The notes beneath the pieces were generated by a model. The model made no database searches and was not told where the DNA came from. It saw nothing but the letters and a program-made list of their open reading frames with translations. Source: Desmodesmus armatus (Eukaryota > Chlorophyta > Chlorophyceae > Sphaeropleales > Scenedesmaceae). From it: 64,000 bases of DNA. The stretch is from assembly GCA_007449985.2 (NCBI GenBank), contig VIIQ02000641.1, forward strand, positions 174,837 through 238,836, read 5' to 3'. Shown here one piece after another: positions 44,861-55,879 of this stretch. Each line of letters opens with the position of its first letter. The first letter of the stretch is position 1. The position numbers and the translations under genes were made by a program.

Positions 44861-45360
44861 TTGGCGGCAATGTTGGGGTTCCGCCGAGCAGCAGCAGCAG
44901 CAGTGCTTTGTTTGAGTACCAGGCTGTGCACCTGCGGCTAGGTGTGATGCGGGGCGAGGAAGGTGTGACCAACAGAATGTCTGACCACGTCGATCCACTG
45001 GAGAAGTTTTTGCTGGCAGTTTCATGCGGGGATGGTATGGCTGCAAAAGCAGGTGTGAATACTACAGAGACGCCCCTCCTGCTGCTGGCCGACCATCGAG
45101 CCATCCGGCGGTTTTCGCGCCACGGAAAACTGACGAACGTCGTGTCGCCGGCATACGATGCAGTCCACACGAAGGTGAATTCTGTCGAGGCGCATTTGTT
45201 GTCATTCGTGGATCTTAACCTCATTGCGCGCGCAAAATGTGCCGTGCTGAGTCACTCGGGTTTCAGCAACGTAGCGAGGTGGCTTAGCGGTGGGAACAGC
45301 TGTAAGATGACCCTGTCAGAGTGCCACAAGATCTGCGCATCAGACAGTACGCGGCCTTAG
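43770..45360 (+). CDS. Glycosyltransferase-like protein, paralogue of the 31.5 kb gene
   Basis: Exon from about 43749 (first ATG 43770) to 44245 (donor TTCAG/GTGTGT). A 418-bp intron. Second exon 44664-45360 (acceptor TTGTACAG, stop TAG). The visible part encodes about 390 residues. Paralogous blocks: VGIGDHLRGFMYALRAAAAT, LLLRWEHPGNLTDFLVPGS, DYVCMFR/FLFKPS across the intron, YQAVHLRLGVMRGE, TPLLLLADH, and LSHSGFSNVARWLSGGN. No membrane anchor is seen, so an upstream exon is missing or lost. A Ser-rich insert (two runs of AGC codons, 44822-44905) lies just before the HLRLG block and is absent from the paralogue. Possibly a lumenal Golgi enzyme if an anchor exon exists. Confidence 0.7.
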
Positions 45361-47358
45361 GCAAACAGCGGTGCAGCTAATGCTGCCTAATCCTGGGCAC
45401 TGGTTGGTGCCATCAACCGCCTGAGGCTGCTGTAGGTCATCACGGTCCACTACCTGGTGGCGTGCCTTGTATCCAAAGTTTTGTAGCGCTTATATCTGTA
45501 GGTGCCCGTGTTTTGTTGGTGCACGTGTTCCCTATACTGCAGACGATTTCCCTGGCCTTGAACCAATCTGTGAGGCAGCTATGTCTGCCTCTGCATGGGG
45601 TACTGCTTGATGGATGCATCATCCATCGTCAATGACAGCTGGGGGTCTGGCAAGCTTGTTTTCTATAGGGCGATTTGTGCCAAGTACTGAACTCCAAGTA
45701 CTGAACTGCACTACTGGTGAATCCAAGTCACTGTGACCGACAGGGTCACAGTCACGTTTGCCAGCACCGGCACACTTCCTTGACATCTCAGGCAGTGCTA
45801 GTAGCGGGTTGTGTTTGGCAGTACAATTGCATCTCAGACACGGTGCCGTGTGTCTTTCAAGGGCACTGATGAGACTTCGCCTGCAGCAGGTACTACCTGG
45901 GACATGTGCCTGCTGCAGTGCTGGTTCGGCTAGGCATATGCGTCACTTTGGCTCTGTTTTGAACGCATGCAGTGGCATGGTGATGCCCCCTCCCCTGGAC
46001 ATCAAGCTGTGATCACAGCTGGGTGGCCCGGTGGTGACCATTGAATGCTTCCCATCTATCATCTGCAGCAGGTCTGACGTGTGTCGGCTGCAGTGCCACT
46101 GCCACTGCCACCTAGGCTAGGTTGGCTAAGCAGATGCACCCCCCCCCCCCCGGTGATCACTGCTGGGTGGTGATGTTTTCATTCTGTCACCTGCAGCAGG
46201 TCTGAAGTTACACTGTTCACATCATGATGTGCTCAACAAGTGAGCTGCAGTGCTAGGTCAGCTAGACAGTTGCTGCACAGCCAGCTGCTAGTGTAGACGC
46301 CATGTGCTAGGGGCCTCCCTGCCCTTATGAGGTGATGATGTGGCAGCGCTTAGTACTAACTCATTGAGCAATGCTCTGGAAGATGGACCCCCCACCCACC
46401 CCCAATCAAGCCAACTGCCCCTCCCCCGCCCCAATTTAGATAACTGCCAGGCTGACTTGCACCCCACACTGCAGCAGCATGCACTGCAGCTGCTGCAGGC
46501 CTCGTACAGCCCCTAGACAAACACCAGCACATCGGCAGTGGTCCCCCTTCCCCGGGCTCCCAGCCCGCTCCACCCCCACCCCACCCACCTGCGTCTGACA
46601 TGCTGCTCCCACAAACATCGTGCAAACATGTTCAAGCTATTGTATGTGGCTCGGCTGCATGTGTGCCCTTGCTTCCTGGTGCACAACAACAGCAACCCAG
46701 TACATACAGTACCGCGGCATGGGCGTTGCGTGCATCAAAATAGCAACGTTTGCAGCAACAGACTCTGCGAATCGCCACGGTCTAGTCCAGGTCCTGTCCA
46801 ATCAGCAAGGGAGGCGTGCCCCCTGTACAGTAACGACTAGCAAGACAAAGTAGGGCGAGCACGCCCTCCAGTGCAATAATAAGGTATGATATTGAGCTAA
46901 TAGTTATTGACTGGACATTTTCGCAGCACTTAGGGTTTCTCTGGGCTTTCGTTTTTTTTCCAAGAGTCTTGTTGCCAAGACTAGCTCGGCGCCATGCTAC
47001 TGCTTGCATTGTCTCTGCTGCTGCATAATATCAACGACCTCCATATATCCCTCCATTCATAGTCGCTTTCCATCCCAACACCGCTGCTCCCATCCCCGCT
47101 CTGTTTTCGCGCCTCACAGCTCTCTATCCTTGCAGCATCATATTGCCATCACTCTATATCATTATAATTGAGTCCTCCACGCCTCCACCCTGCTGCTCGG
47201 CTCCTTCACAGCTTGACTCGGCAGCAAGTTTCTGCGTAGCAGCCGCAGAACATCCTGCATCCGTCATACAGTTATCAGAACTACTGATTCCGGCTTTATA
47301 ACTCATTACGGGGCAGCTACGAGCCTAGTGGGGGGTAACCACCCGACACAATAGTAGG
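45361..47358. other. Intergenic, no gene seen
   Basis: Poly-C at 46140-46151; CCCACCCCC-rich 46386-46430. The stretch 47040-47300 (CT-rich, near the next start) probably holds the promoter and 5' UTR of the GT32 gene. Frames are short on both strands. Confidence 0.4.
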
Positions 47359-49844
47359 ATGGGCGCCACCGGAGTCCTGCCCCGCAGCAAGCCCCCTGGC
47401 TACAGCAGCGAGGGTGAAAAGCAGTCCTCCAACTTCTGGTTGAAGTCTTTGGTGGTGGCAGTGTGCCTTCTGAACGCCTATTACTGCATGAAGTCCCTCC
47501 ACCCCAGCTGCCCACCAGTTAGGTTAATGCTCAGCACAGGAGAAGCAGCAGCCAAAGCAGCCCTCCAGGTCAGCTCGGAGCAGCAGCTTCTCGTAAGCGA
47601 GTTACGTCAACACCAGCAGCAGCAGCAGCCCGCCTTCGGGTCCTGTGGAAGTAAGGTCGAGGACATTAGCAGCTGGGCAGGTGCCACCCTGACAGATGGC
47701 CCCTTCCACTTCCCCAAGATAATTCACCAGACAGTCGAAGACAAAAACAACGTCTCCTGCGAGTCGTTGGCCTGCATGCAGACCTGGATGGACATGAACC
47801 CGGGGTACGAGCACAGGCTGGTGGATGCAGTCGAGCGGCGGGAGTTTGTGGCCACATACTATCCGGAGGTGAGTGCTTGAGCAGGGGTGGGTGGGTGGGG
47901 GCACTGCTGCTGTGCTGGTGGGGGAGGGGGCACTGCTTAGCAAGATGTGTGTAGTGTTACAACCTACAAATTAGAGGTGAGTGCATGAGCCCTGGGTACT
48001 GCTGCTGGCTGGCTGGGGGGGGGGGGCTGGCGGGAGGCCGGGGGGGGGGGGGGCACTGCTGTTGTGCTGCTGTTTGGATAGGGGGCTGTACAAGGCAGGC
48101 AGCAGTTGCAGTGCATGCTGCAGCAGTGTGGGGAGCTAGTCAACCTTGGCAGTTGGCTTGATTGGGCCACGGGGGGCTGATGAGAGCCAGACAGCATTTG
48201 AGTGGGACAAAGTCGGACGCAGCGCCCCTTTGGGGAGTGAGGCAGTTTGATAACCTGCACTCCAAAGGTGTGCACGGGAGCAAGTACTGCTGCTCTGCAA
48301 GGTCTGCTGTGCTCTGCTCTGCTGTGATGGGCCTGGTGTGCTGGTAGCCCTGCTAGTAGTTTGGGGGGGGGTACAGGTGGATACTCACTGCTGGGCGGTA
48401 CTCTTCACAGCCTGTGCTGAGTGTGCCTGGGACCTGTGCTGGTAGGAACGCCTCACTGGCTCTGTCGTGTGGCAGTTGTGGTGCATGCAGCTGCGGCCCT
48501 GGGGTGCTGAACAGCCTGAGTTGGGTGCCAATAGCAGTGGCGCTGATGGTGTGTGGGTGGGCAGGGCCCCCGCTTGGGGCGGAAAATCTCAGCCCTGAAC
48601 TGAGCATAGTGAGAGCCGACAGGGCCGCAGTTGTGCTGCTGTGATGCTGTCCCCCAGCATCCTTGCCTGTCTGTCTGTCTGTCTCTCTCCCCCTCCCAGC
48701 ACTCAACCAAGACTTCGCACCTTGATCACTGATGTTGCCCTGCATGCTGTGCTGTGCTGTGCTGTTGTTGTGCTGGGTTTTCAGGTGCTGAAGGTGTTTG
48801 ACAACCTGGGCACCAATGTGGAGCGTGCTGACCTGTGGCGCTACCTGGCGCTGCACATGTACGGCGGCGTCTATGCAGGTGAGGGGCTGCTGTGTTTCAA
48901 CACACAAACTTGAGGGGGGCTACAGCACCGAAGGGCGTAATACATCGGTGTGTGCAGAGTCTGCAAGCGCTTGTGGGAGCGCATGCAAGCCAGCCTCATG
49001 TGCTTGTGCCTGCCTGCCAGCCTGTGTGGAGTGTGTCTGGTGTCTTTTCGCGCGCTGGCGTCCCAGCATCTAGGCATGATTAGGATTTCACGTAGTGCAA
49101 GGCAGCACAAGCGCTGCTGTCAATTGGGCAGCTACTTCCTGTCTATCTGCCTGTCCATTTGCAATTTTGGCTTCCTGTTTGTATGTTGATGCATGTGCTG
49201 CCCCCTTCCACCCGTCCCGCCCTTGCTTCATCAGTGCAGACAGCGACGTGCGGTGCATGAAGCCCATCGACGAGTGGAACGAAATCAACAACCACGACGC
49301 AGATCTTCTCGTTGGCGTTGTGTTCGAGGAGAAGAACACGCGCATGATCACCCGCGTCAACAACTTCATCATTGCCGCGATGCCCTGCCATCCCGTAATG
49401 GCCGCAATGCCGTTCACAACGATGTCAAAGATCACGCAGGCCGCACTCAACGGCACCTCTGTACGTAACGAGAAGGGCAAGAGTCTCACCAACGGCGTCA
49501 TCAGTCGCACCGGCCCGGTGGCGTTGACCGGGACCATCGAGGAGTACGCGAACCGGCACACCGCGACCTGGCCGGTCAACGCTGCCGACGGCGAGGTAGA
49601 GGAGCGCGGCAATTTGGTCGGTCGGGTTCGGCTGATGCCTCGTAACGTGATGACCATGGGTTGGGAGACTGCGGAACAGCACATCACCTGCGAGCAAGCT
49701 CACGCCTTGCACCCCGGTGCTTACATCTGCCATCAGTACTTCGGCACTTGGAAGGCCACATACAAGCACAGGCCGACTCTGACCTTCACCAACGAGTGCA
49801 CCTACAAGAGTCTGAAGGAGCAGTACACCCAGCACCTGCTGTGA
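47359..49844 (+). CDS. GT32 (OCH1-like) glycosyltransferase, three exons
   Basis: Exons are 47359-47868 (donor GAG/GTGAGT, phase 0), 48785-48878 (TTTTCAG acceptor; donor GCAG/GTGAGG, phase 1) and 49240-49844 (CAGTGCAG acceptor; TGA). Phases agree; product about 402 residues. Short cytosolic tail, one membrane anchor (FWLKSLVVAVCLLNAYYC), then a stem with a Gln run. The catalytic domain has FPKIIHQT, WMDMNPGYEHRLVD, then RADLWRYLALHMYGGVYA completed across the intron by DSDVRCMKPID. DSD is the DXD metal/nucleotide-sugar motif of this family. Family members transfer hexoses (often mannose) in the Golgi; donor and acceptor here are not known. The C-terminal 150 residues (CHQYFGTWK) are intact. 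Introns contain poly-G and simple repeats only. Confidence 0.9.
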
Positions 49845-50806
49845 TTGCGCTGCTTGACTGCAAGTGCCTTTGTGTTGTGTTGTGTTGTGCTTGTATTTTG
49901 TTTGCCTTTGGGGCTCCAGTGAGTGTGTGATCATTCACTCACGTGACGCCCCTGCCATTTGATTTCGTTCTGTTTTGGGGGCTCTGCACGGAGTGCTGCT
50001 GTCGCCCTCTGTGTGCGCTCTTTGTGCTGAGAATTTCCTGCAGCTCTGCTTTTCTTGCTGTATGCTTTCTAGTTGTATGCTTTGCACCAGCTCAGGCTAT
50101 TGAATAGTGCTGCAGCACCGCACTGGTCATGGCCTTGTCATGACCTTGTCGTGTGTCTGGCTTGGTGCACCGCACTGGTCATGGCCTTGTCGTGTGTCTG
50201 GCTTGGTGCACCGTGTCATGCGCTGCTTTGTGTCTGCCTTCGACTAGCCCAGGCATGTGTGTGCAGTGTTACAAAATCTATCTCATCCGAATGCACCAAT
50301 CTCCCCTGCTTCTTCCAGTGTAACAGACCTGGTTCCAAGGCTTGACGTCCTGTCTGCTACCGGTCCATAGGTATGCAGTGATATGCTTGACTTGGTGGCG
50401 ATTTCAGTCGCCCTCACACCTGACCTAAGAGACTGGGGTACGCAAGTAAGGCCCTCTGGGCACCCTCATGAGCCCGAGGCTCGCTGGCTAGCGCCGAGGT
50501 TGGGACCCTGTCCCCAGTCATTGTACTGTATCTCCACATCACGTAAAGTCTGTGAAGGGATGTGGACTCAACATGCACCGCCACCAGGGGTCCCTACACC
50601 CACGACTAACTAGCATGGACCCATGACTCCAAGGTTTCACTCGGCACACACAGCCTGCATCCGGCAGACAATCATCAGATAATTGTTATAGACAATCCTG
50701 TTTAGGCACACGCCTTCAGAAGCTGGGGTACCGAGAGGTGGGGGGCAAAAGCTGCCACCCTTTTCCCAAGCACCCCCCCCCCCCACCCACACATGATTGC
50801 AACTTG
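49845..50806. other. Downstream of GT32 gene, no gene seen
   Basis: Contains TGTGTTGTGTTGTG-type 3' UTR sequence and a partial tandem duplication of CACTGGTCATGGCCTTGTC (50121-50215). No coding frame. Confidence 0.5.
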
Positions 50807-51200
50807 CAATTGAATGAATGAATGAATGAAGGTGTTACACGTCATTCATTCATTCATTCATTGTTCGTTACATTGAGATCCCCGAAAGACCCAGCCCACA
50901 CCATGTAAGCTCAGGGACCCAAACCACGTCCCTCCAATGCAACTTAAGGCGCCACCTCCTTCTCAAGAGCAGCGAACCACCTGCAACACACAAGGTACAC
51001 GGGTTTCTCAAGAAACTTGCAATTTCAAGTATGAAGGTGTTACAAGGGTTAAACTTGCAATTTAAAAGAAGAAGAAGAAGAAGAAGAAGAAGAAGAAGGG
51101 GTTACAGGGCGACACACGCAGCTACGCTGCAACGACACCCAGCATCGGAAGGGAACCAAAGTCCTTTGCAGGACCCACAAGGACGGGAAACTTGCAATTT
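50807..51200. repeat. Repeated AACTTGCAATT/AAGGTGTTACA units with hairpin and (GAA)n
   Basis: AACTTGCAATT occurs at about 50807, 51015, 51052 and 51190. GAAGGTGTTACA or GAAGGGGTTACA follows at about 50827, 51032 and 51096. Between the two words the units carry different simple repeats: (TGAA)n at 50811, none at 51025, (GAA)n at 51067-51098. The first unit's TGAA run is followed by TTCA repeats (50841-50862), forming a hairpin. Confidence 0.75.
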
Positions 51201-51288
51201 GTGACACATGCCTGCTGCTCCTGCATTGCTACAGGCAAGGGGGCTACTTCATAGCTGCTGGTGGGAGCCAATCATGATGATTTGGGGG

Positions 51289-51545
51289 GGGGGGGTAGCT
51301 TAACTGGTAAAGCACCTGGTTCACACCAGGGAAATCCGGGTTCGTGTCCCGGCCCACCCACCGGATTGACGGAAGTGAAGACATTGCTGCGGAGGCTAAG
51401 CGGAGGAGGGCTGAAGCAGAGACGGTCTGGAGCAGCGTCAGTTGCATGGTGGAGCGCAATGTGCCGCCGGGGGCGCGGTGATCCCGGCCAATTCCTACCA
51501 GTTGTGATATAAGCACAGCTGGGAAATAAATCGCTGTGGTTGTTG
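51289..51545 (+). mobile_element. tRNA-derived SINE-like sequence (tRNA-Val-like head)
   Basis: 51289-51359 folds like a tRNA. It has a poly-G acceptor arm against CCCACCC (one G-A mismatch), an A-box-like TAGCTTAACTGGTAAAGC, an anticodon stem CCTGG/CCAGG around TTCACA (anticodon CAC, loop one base short), and a T-arm CCGGGTTCGTGTCCCGG (good B box). The loop defect and the non-tRNA tail (to about 51545, no intron or terminator) favour a SINE over a working tRNA gene. A second copy is not visible here. Confidence 0.5.
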
Positions 51546-51677
51546 ATTTGGCCAATGAGCCTTGTGTTGGCTCCTCAAACGGCCGGTGTTCAGTGTAACA
51601 TCCGATTACTGAGTCCCTCAAACCGTTTGCTTGTGAGCTTGCTTGGTCAAGGCGAACGTTCCCCATGTCACATCAAG

Positions 51678-52677
51678 ATGAGTCATGTTCATGGCATGCA
51701 TTTACATGAGTTTCGTGACAGTACAAAGTTACCGCCGCAGCACCGTCCTACAGTGCGTAGGCATTCAGCAGCAGCTGGTGCTGCTGCTGCTGCTCCTTGT
51801 GCTGCTGCTGTGGCCATCCAAACAAACGCTGCGGCTGTCCGTGGCGTCCGGTGCAGAGCTGCAACGGTAAGCTCTTGAAGTTCGTCTGACATTGGCCCTA
51901 CGTGTCTGCTGAAGCAGCATCCCTGTCTGGTCAGACTCTGCTGTGGGAGTGTGGTCAGGAGCTGGTGTTCCATACTTTGCGGTTCGTGCTGTTTTTGCTG
52001 GTCACACAATCACAAACAGACGTGGTGTAGAGAAGAGCTTGACATTCTGTACTGGACATGTAGCAGCACCTGTCCGCAGCTCAACACCCCCTCCTGTTTT
52101 TTGCCCCCCATGCCGCCTGGGTCACTCACAGGCGCCAAACACCAGCAGCAGCGGCGGCAGCAGCAGTGACAGCGGCACGGAACAAGCAGCGGCACCACAG
52201 GCCGCACCAGAGGCGTCAACAAGCAGCAGCAGCAGTGGGACAGAGTTGCGTTCACTGAGCCAGAGTTGCGTCAGCTGTGGGACAGTGTCTCCCGCTCCCT
52301 CCTCAAGGTGTGCCACTGTGCTTTTTGGTCTATTTGGGAGTTTTTGTTGTGCCATGTTTGTAGAAGTTCTGTTGCAGGTCCCATTGTTGGTTACAACAAA
52401 AGAAAAGAAAGTACATGCATGCTTCGCTTGAGCTCAGGCCAGAAGTGGTTCTCCTGCATTAATCCCTGCTCCTGGCATCTTGCCTGGTGCTACACATGCA
52501 ATACACCCTGCTGCTGCTGGCTTACCTATCACCCTGCAGTCAGGCAAAGCAGCCTTGAGCTCCAGCCACCTCAACAGTTTAAGCTGCTGTCCGCACACAT
52601 GTTATGCTGCTCGCGCATTTCTTGCAACACTGTTTGTGCTGCTGCTGCACCACTCCTGTGCCCTCACCTTTCCAACC

Positions 52678-52720
<43 letters not shown>

Positions 52721-55700
52721 TGCTGCTGCTGCTGCTGCTGTTACAGTTGGGCAAGGCGGGTCTTAGCGCCAGCCACCTCAACAGCCTGAGGGAGCTCCTA
52801 ACTGCACACAAGTTGGTCAAGTTGGACCTCAACGGAGCCAGGGACGAACAGCAGGTGCAGCAGCAGGCGGCAGATGTTGAGCGGCAGCTGGAGGGGACTG
52901 GTGCTCTGCTGCAGGTGGGTTTGAGTGTTTTTTGGGGGGGCGGGGGTAGGGGGCAATGGGGGGGGGGGAGGGGGCAGGGGGGAGGGGCATGGGCAGGCAG
53001 GGGTTGGGACGAGAGGGTGGGTGGGCAGGTGCAGCAGCAGGCGGCAGATGTCGAGCGGCAGCTGGAAGGGACTGGAGCACTGCTGCAGGTGGGGCGTGTT
53101 GAGGGGCAAGTGGTGTGGGGTTGTGTGGGTGGGTGGGGGTGGGTGGGTGGGTGGGTGGGTGGGGGTTCATGTTGGAGAGTGCTGGTGCACCAACAGCAGT
53201 GACCAAGCGGAACCAGGGCATGTGCTTTGGGCCGGGGGGCGGGGGGGGGGTCAAGGTGGACCTGAATGGAGCAAGGGACGAACAGCAGGTGCAGCAGCAG
53301 GCGGCAGATGTGGAGCGGCAGTTGGAGGGGACTGGAGCACTGCTGCAGGTGGGTTCAGGTTTTGGGCGCCGGGGGGGGGGGGGGGGCATGAGAAACAGGG
53401 GGTGGGAGGGAGGGGGGGGGGGGGCATGAGAAACAGGGGGTGGGAGGGAGGGGGGGGCGTGGGTGTAGCAGCAGGCGGCAGATGTTGAGCAGCAGTTGGA
53501 GGGGACTGGTGCACTGCTGCAGGTGGGTTCAGTTGCTTGGGGTGGGGCAGGGGGTGGGAGGGGGCGGGGTTGCAGCAGCAGGCAGCAGATGATGCGAGGC
53601 AGGTGGAGGGCGCAACACGAGTGAACCAGCGGCAAGGGCATGTCGTTTGGCGCGCTTGTGGGGGGGGGGGGGGGGGGTGCAGCAGCTGGTCAAGTTGGAC
53701 CTGAATGGAGCCAGGGATGACCAGCAGGTGCAGCAGCAGGCGGCAGATGTGGAGCGGCAGCTGGAAGGGACTGGAGCACTGCTGCAGGCGAATTCACTTG
53801 CTTTGGGGGGGGGGGGAGGAGGGGGAGCAAGTGCAGCAGCAGGTGGCAGATGTGCTGGAGGGGACTTGTGCACTGCTGCAGATGGGGTCGTATGGGGAGG
53901 GGGGGGGACTGTGTGCGGTGGTGGTGGTGGTGGTGGGGGGGGGTTGTTGAGGAGAGCGGGGTTGGCGGTAGGGGAGGGGGGGGGATTTGGGGGTAAGGCC
54001 GGGTGGTTGGGGGTTGGGGGGTAGTAGCAGTTTGAGGCGGTAGATGGTTAGCAGCAGCTGAAGGGATTGTTGCAGGGGTAAGCAGGTGCAACGTGTTGCG
54101 GCAGAAACAATAACACCAGCACTGGGTGGTACCTTGCTTTCACAAGTAACGCAACCCTCGTGCGCGCCACAGCTTCTTGGCATATGCAGCAGCAGCAGCT
54201 GAAGCAGCAGCAACAGTGAGGAGCTGTTCACTTTTGCACAGGCTGCTGTTGTTTCTACAGCAAACCATCTTGTGCATGCCAGCGTTCAGTGTACAGCTGA
54301 CACAACGTCAACTCCCCAACCTTCTGCTGTCACGATGACGTGCAACACACTCTGCTTCTGTAACACATGCCCCGCTGATCACACCACCTACTACCCCCCT
54401 CACCCCCCCCCCTGGCGCGCGCCTGCGCCTCACCATACACACAGGTCAAGGGCCGCACCATTCTGTTAGGCAGCAGCAGCAGCAGCAGCAGCAGCAGTGA
54501 GCAAATGTTGTTGGCTCGGGCTGAGGCATCTGCTGTCCTTACAACACTTGTACTATGCATGTTGTACGGCTGATGCCCCAGCAACCCTCCCACCTGCTTT
54601 TTCCCTGTTGACATAGGATGCGCACTGCTCTCTTTCTACCTATCTTCGCTCATCAGGTGCTGTCGTTGATTCATCCACTCCTCCCCCTCCCTTTATACAC
54701 ACAGGTGAAGGGCCGCACCATCCTGTTGGGCAGCAGCAGTGAGCAGCTGTTGGCGTATGCTGAGACGGCTGCTGCTCTTATAGCACAGTTCCTATGGCTG
54801 GCCACAGCAACCCTCCCACCTGCTGTTTCACGCTGACATAGGACGTGCACTGCTTTTTTATTACCTATCTTTACTCATCATGTGATGCTGTTGTTTCATC
54901 CCCCTCCCCCCCCCCCCCCACACACACAGGTCAAGGGTCTTACCATAGTGTTGGGTAGCAGCGGCAGCAGCAGGGAGCAGCTGCTTGCACTTGCCAAGGC
55001 GCCTGCCTTCTTTATGAGACTTGAACTATGCGCACAGCTAATGCAGCCTCAATGGATGGTATCTGCTGCTTTCACACTGACAGATGTGTGCTGCTTGCTT
55101 TCTGTCTGTTTTTGTCATGCTACTGTCCTTTTAACCACCACAGGTGAAGGGTCGCACCATTCTGTTGGGCAGCAGTGGCAGCACCAGTGAGCAGCTGTTG
55201 GCGCTGGCCGAGGCGTCTGCTGCTCTTATAGCACAGCTCCTATGGCTGGCCACAGCAACCCTCCCACCTGCTGTTTTCACGCTGACATAGGATGCACACT
55301 GTTTCGGTTTGATCCCTACTCATTATCTGCTCCTGCCCCCCCCCCCACCCCCCGCGCGCGCGCACGCCCCCGCCTCTAGAATTCGCAGTTCAAGGGTCAT
55401 ACCGTTCTGTTAGGCAGCAGTGGCAGCAGCAGTGAGCAGCTGCTTGCACTTGCCGAGGCGTCTGCTGCTGATAAATATGCATGTTGTGCGGCTGATGCCA
55501 CGGCAACCCTCCCACCTGCTGCTTTCACGCTGACATAGGACATGCACTGCTTTCTTATTACCTATCTTTACTCATCATGTGATGATGTTGTTTCATCCCC
55601 CTCCCACCCCCCCACCCACACACACATAGGTCAAGGGTCGCACCATCCTGTTGGGCAGCAGCGGCAGCAGCAGTGAGCAGCTGTTGGCGCTTGCTGAGGC

Positions 55701-55782
55701 GTCTGCTGCCAGCACAGCGCTGTGGAGGGCCAAGCGGCAGATAAAGAGGGCTGAAGCAGCAGCGAAGCGGGAGGGAGCCTGA
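51678..55782 (+). CDS. Probable plastid-targeted CRM/YhbY-domain RNA-binding protein
   Basis: Exons: 51678-51866 (Ala/Arg-rich, transit-peptide-like, ends VRGVRCRAAT; donor ACG/GTAAGC), about 52173-52307 (FTEPELRQLWDSVSRSLLK; donor AAG/GTGTGC), 52747-52914 (LGKAGLSASHLNSLRELLTA, then HKLVKLDLNG; donor CAG/GTGGGT), 55630-55782 (VKGRTILLGSSGSSSEQLLA, basic tail, TGA). All joins are phase 0; about 214 residues. GxxGL...LxxHxLVKxxxN...A..LE..TGA.L.QVxGRTI.L is the CRM/YhbY pattern, a domain that binds structured RNA in plastid group II intron splicing and ribosome assembly. The exon 2 acceptor is the weakest point: an in-frame TGA at 52167 forces it downstream, although the best pyrimidine tract ends at 52131. 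The last intron holds many copies of both flanking exons. Confidence 0.65.
52533..52602 (+). pseudogene. Degenerate upstream copy of the CRM exon start
   Basis: CCCTGCAG followed by a frame reading GKAALSSSHLNSL, clearly related to GKAGLSASHLNSL at 52750-52785, but it then diverges (CCPHTC) and lacks the rest of the exon. Confidence 0.75.
52678..52742. repeat. (CTG)n tract forming the 3' splice-site pyrimidine region
   Basis: About 20 CTG units (two CTC interruptions) end in GTTACAG, the acceptor of the CRM exon at 52747. Repeat length should affect how well this acceptor is used. Confidence 0.85.
52747..53881 (+). repeat. Array A: about seven copies of the mid-CRM exon
   Basis: Intact exon 52747-52914, then partial copies at 53029-53088, 53252-53348, 53468-53522, about 53573-53612 (poor), 53683-53787 and 53826-53881. 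Each encodes variants of QQQAADVERQLEGTGALLQ. The third and sixth also carry VKxDLNGARD. Most end CTGCAG/GTGGG like the true donor; the sixth ends CTGCAG/GCGAAT and the seventh CTGCAG/ATGGGG. Spacers are G-rich runs. Confidence 0.9.
53882..54444. other. G-rich spacer between arrays A and B
   Basis: Long G and GGT runs (53895-54025) on the plus strand, able to form G-quadruplexes in the intron RNA. After that, CAG-rich unique sequence without a coding frame. Confidence 0.6.
54445..55782 (+). repeat. Array B: six copies of the VKGRTILLG exon
   Basis: Copies begin at 54445, 54705, 54930, 55144, 55389 and 55630, spaced 214-260 bp. All have CACACAG- or CGCAG/CATAG-type acceptors and phase-0 VKGRTILLG (FKGHTVLLG in the fifth, VKGLTIVLG in the third). 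A variable Ser/Gly run and SEQLLALAEASAA follow. The spacers repeat too (CAACCCTCCCACCTGCT...GCTGACATAGGA...). Copies 1-5 lack a GT donor after the coding part and run into stops; only the sixth has the normal C-terminus. Confidence 0.9.
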
Positions 55783-55879
55783 TGCAGCTGACTGTATCAT
55801 TCTTTGTGTTGACAACCAGGGTTCACAAACTCTGCTTGTAATTTGTATTACCCTGGACGCATCCTCAGCATGTCGCGGG

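Noticed and set aside
51289..51359. Functional tRNA-Val gene
   Set aside because: The anticodon loop has six bases and the acceptor stem has a mismatch within a homopolymer, so it is reported as a SINE-like head instead.
52132..52307. Alternative frame of the CRM gene exon 2 (Ser-rich) starting at the best pyrimidine-tract acceptor
   Set aside because: It would enter the CRM exon out of phase and stop at once; the frame giving FTEPELRQLWDS keeps phase 0 into it.
53097..53641. Long minus-strand Pro-rich frames (up to 270 aa) over the exon array
   Set aside because: They are antisense to G-rich spacers and repeated exons; they repeat because the DNA repeats.
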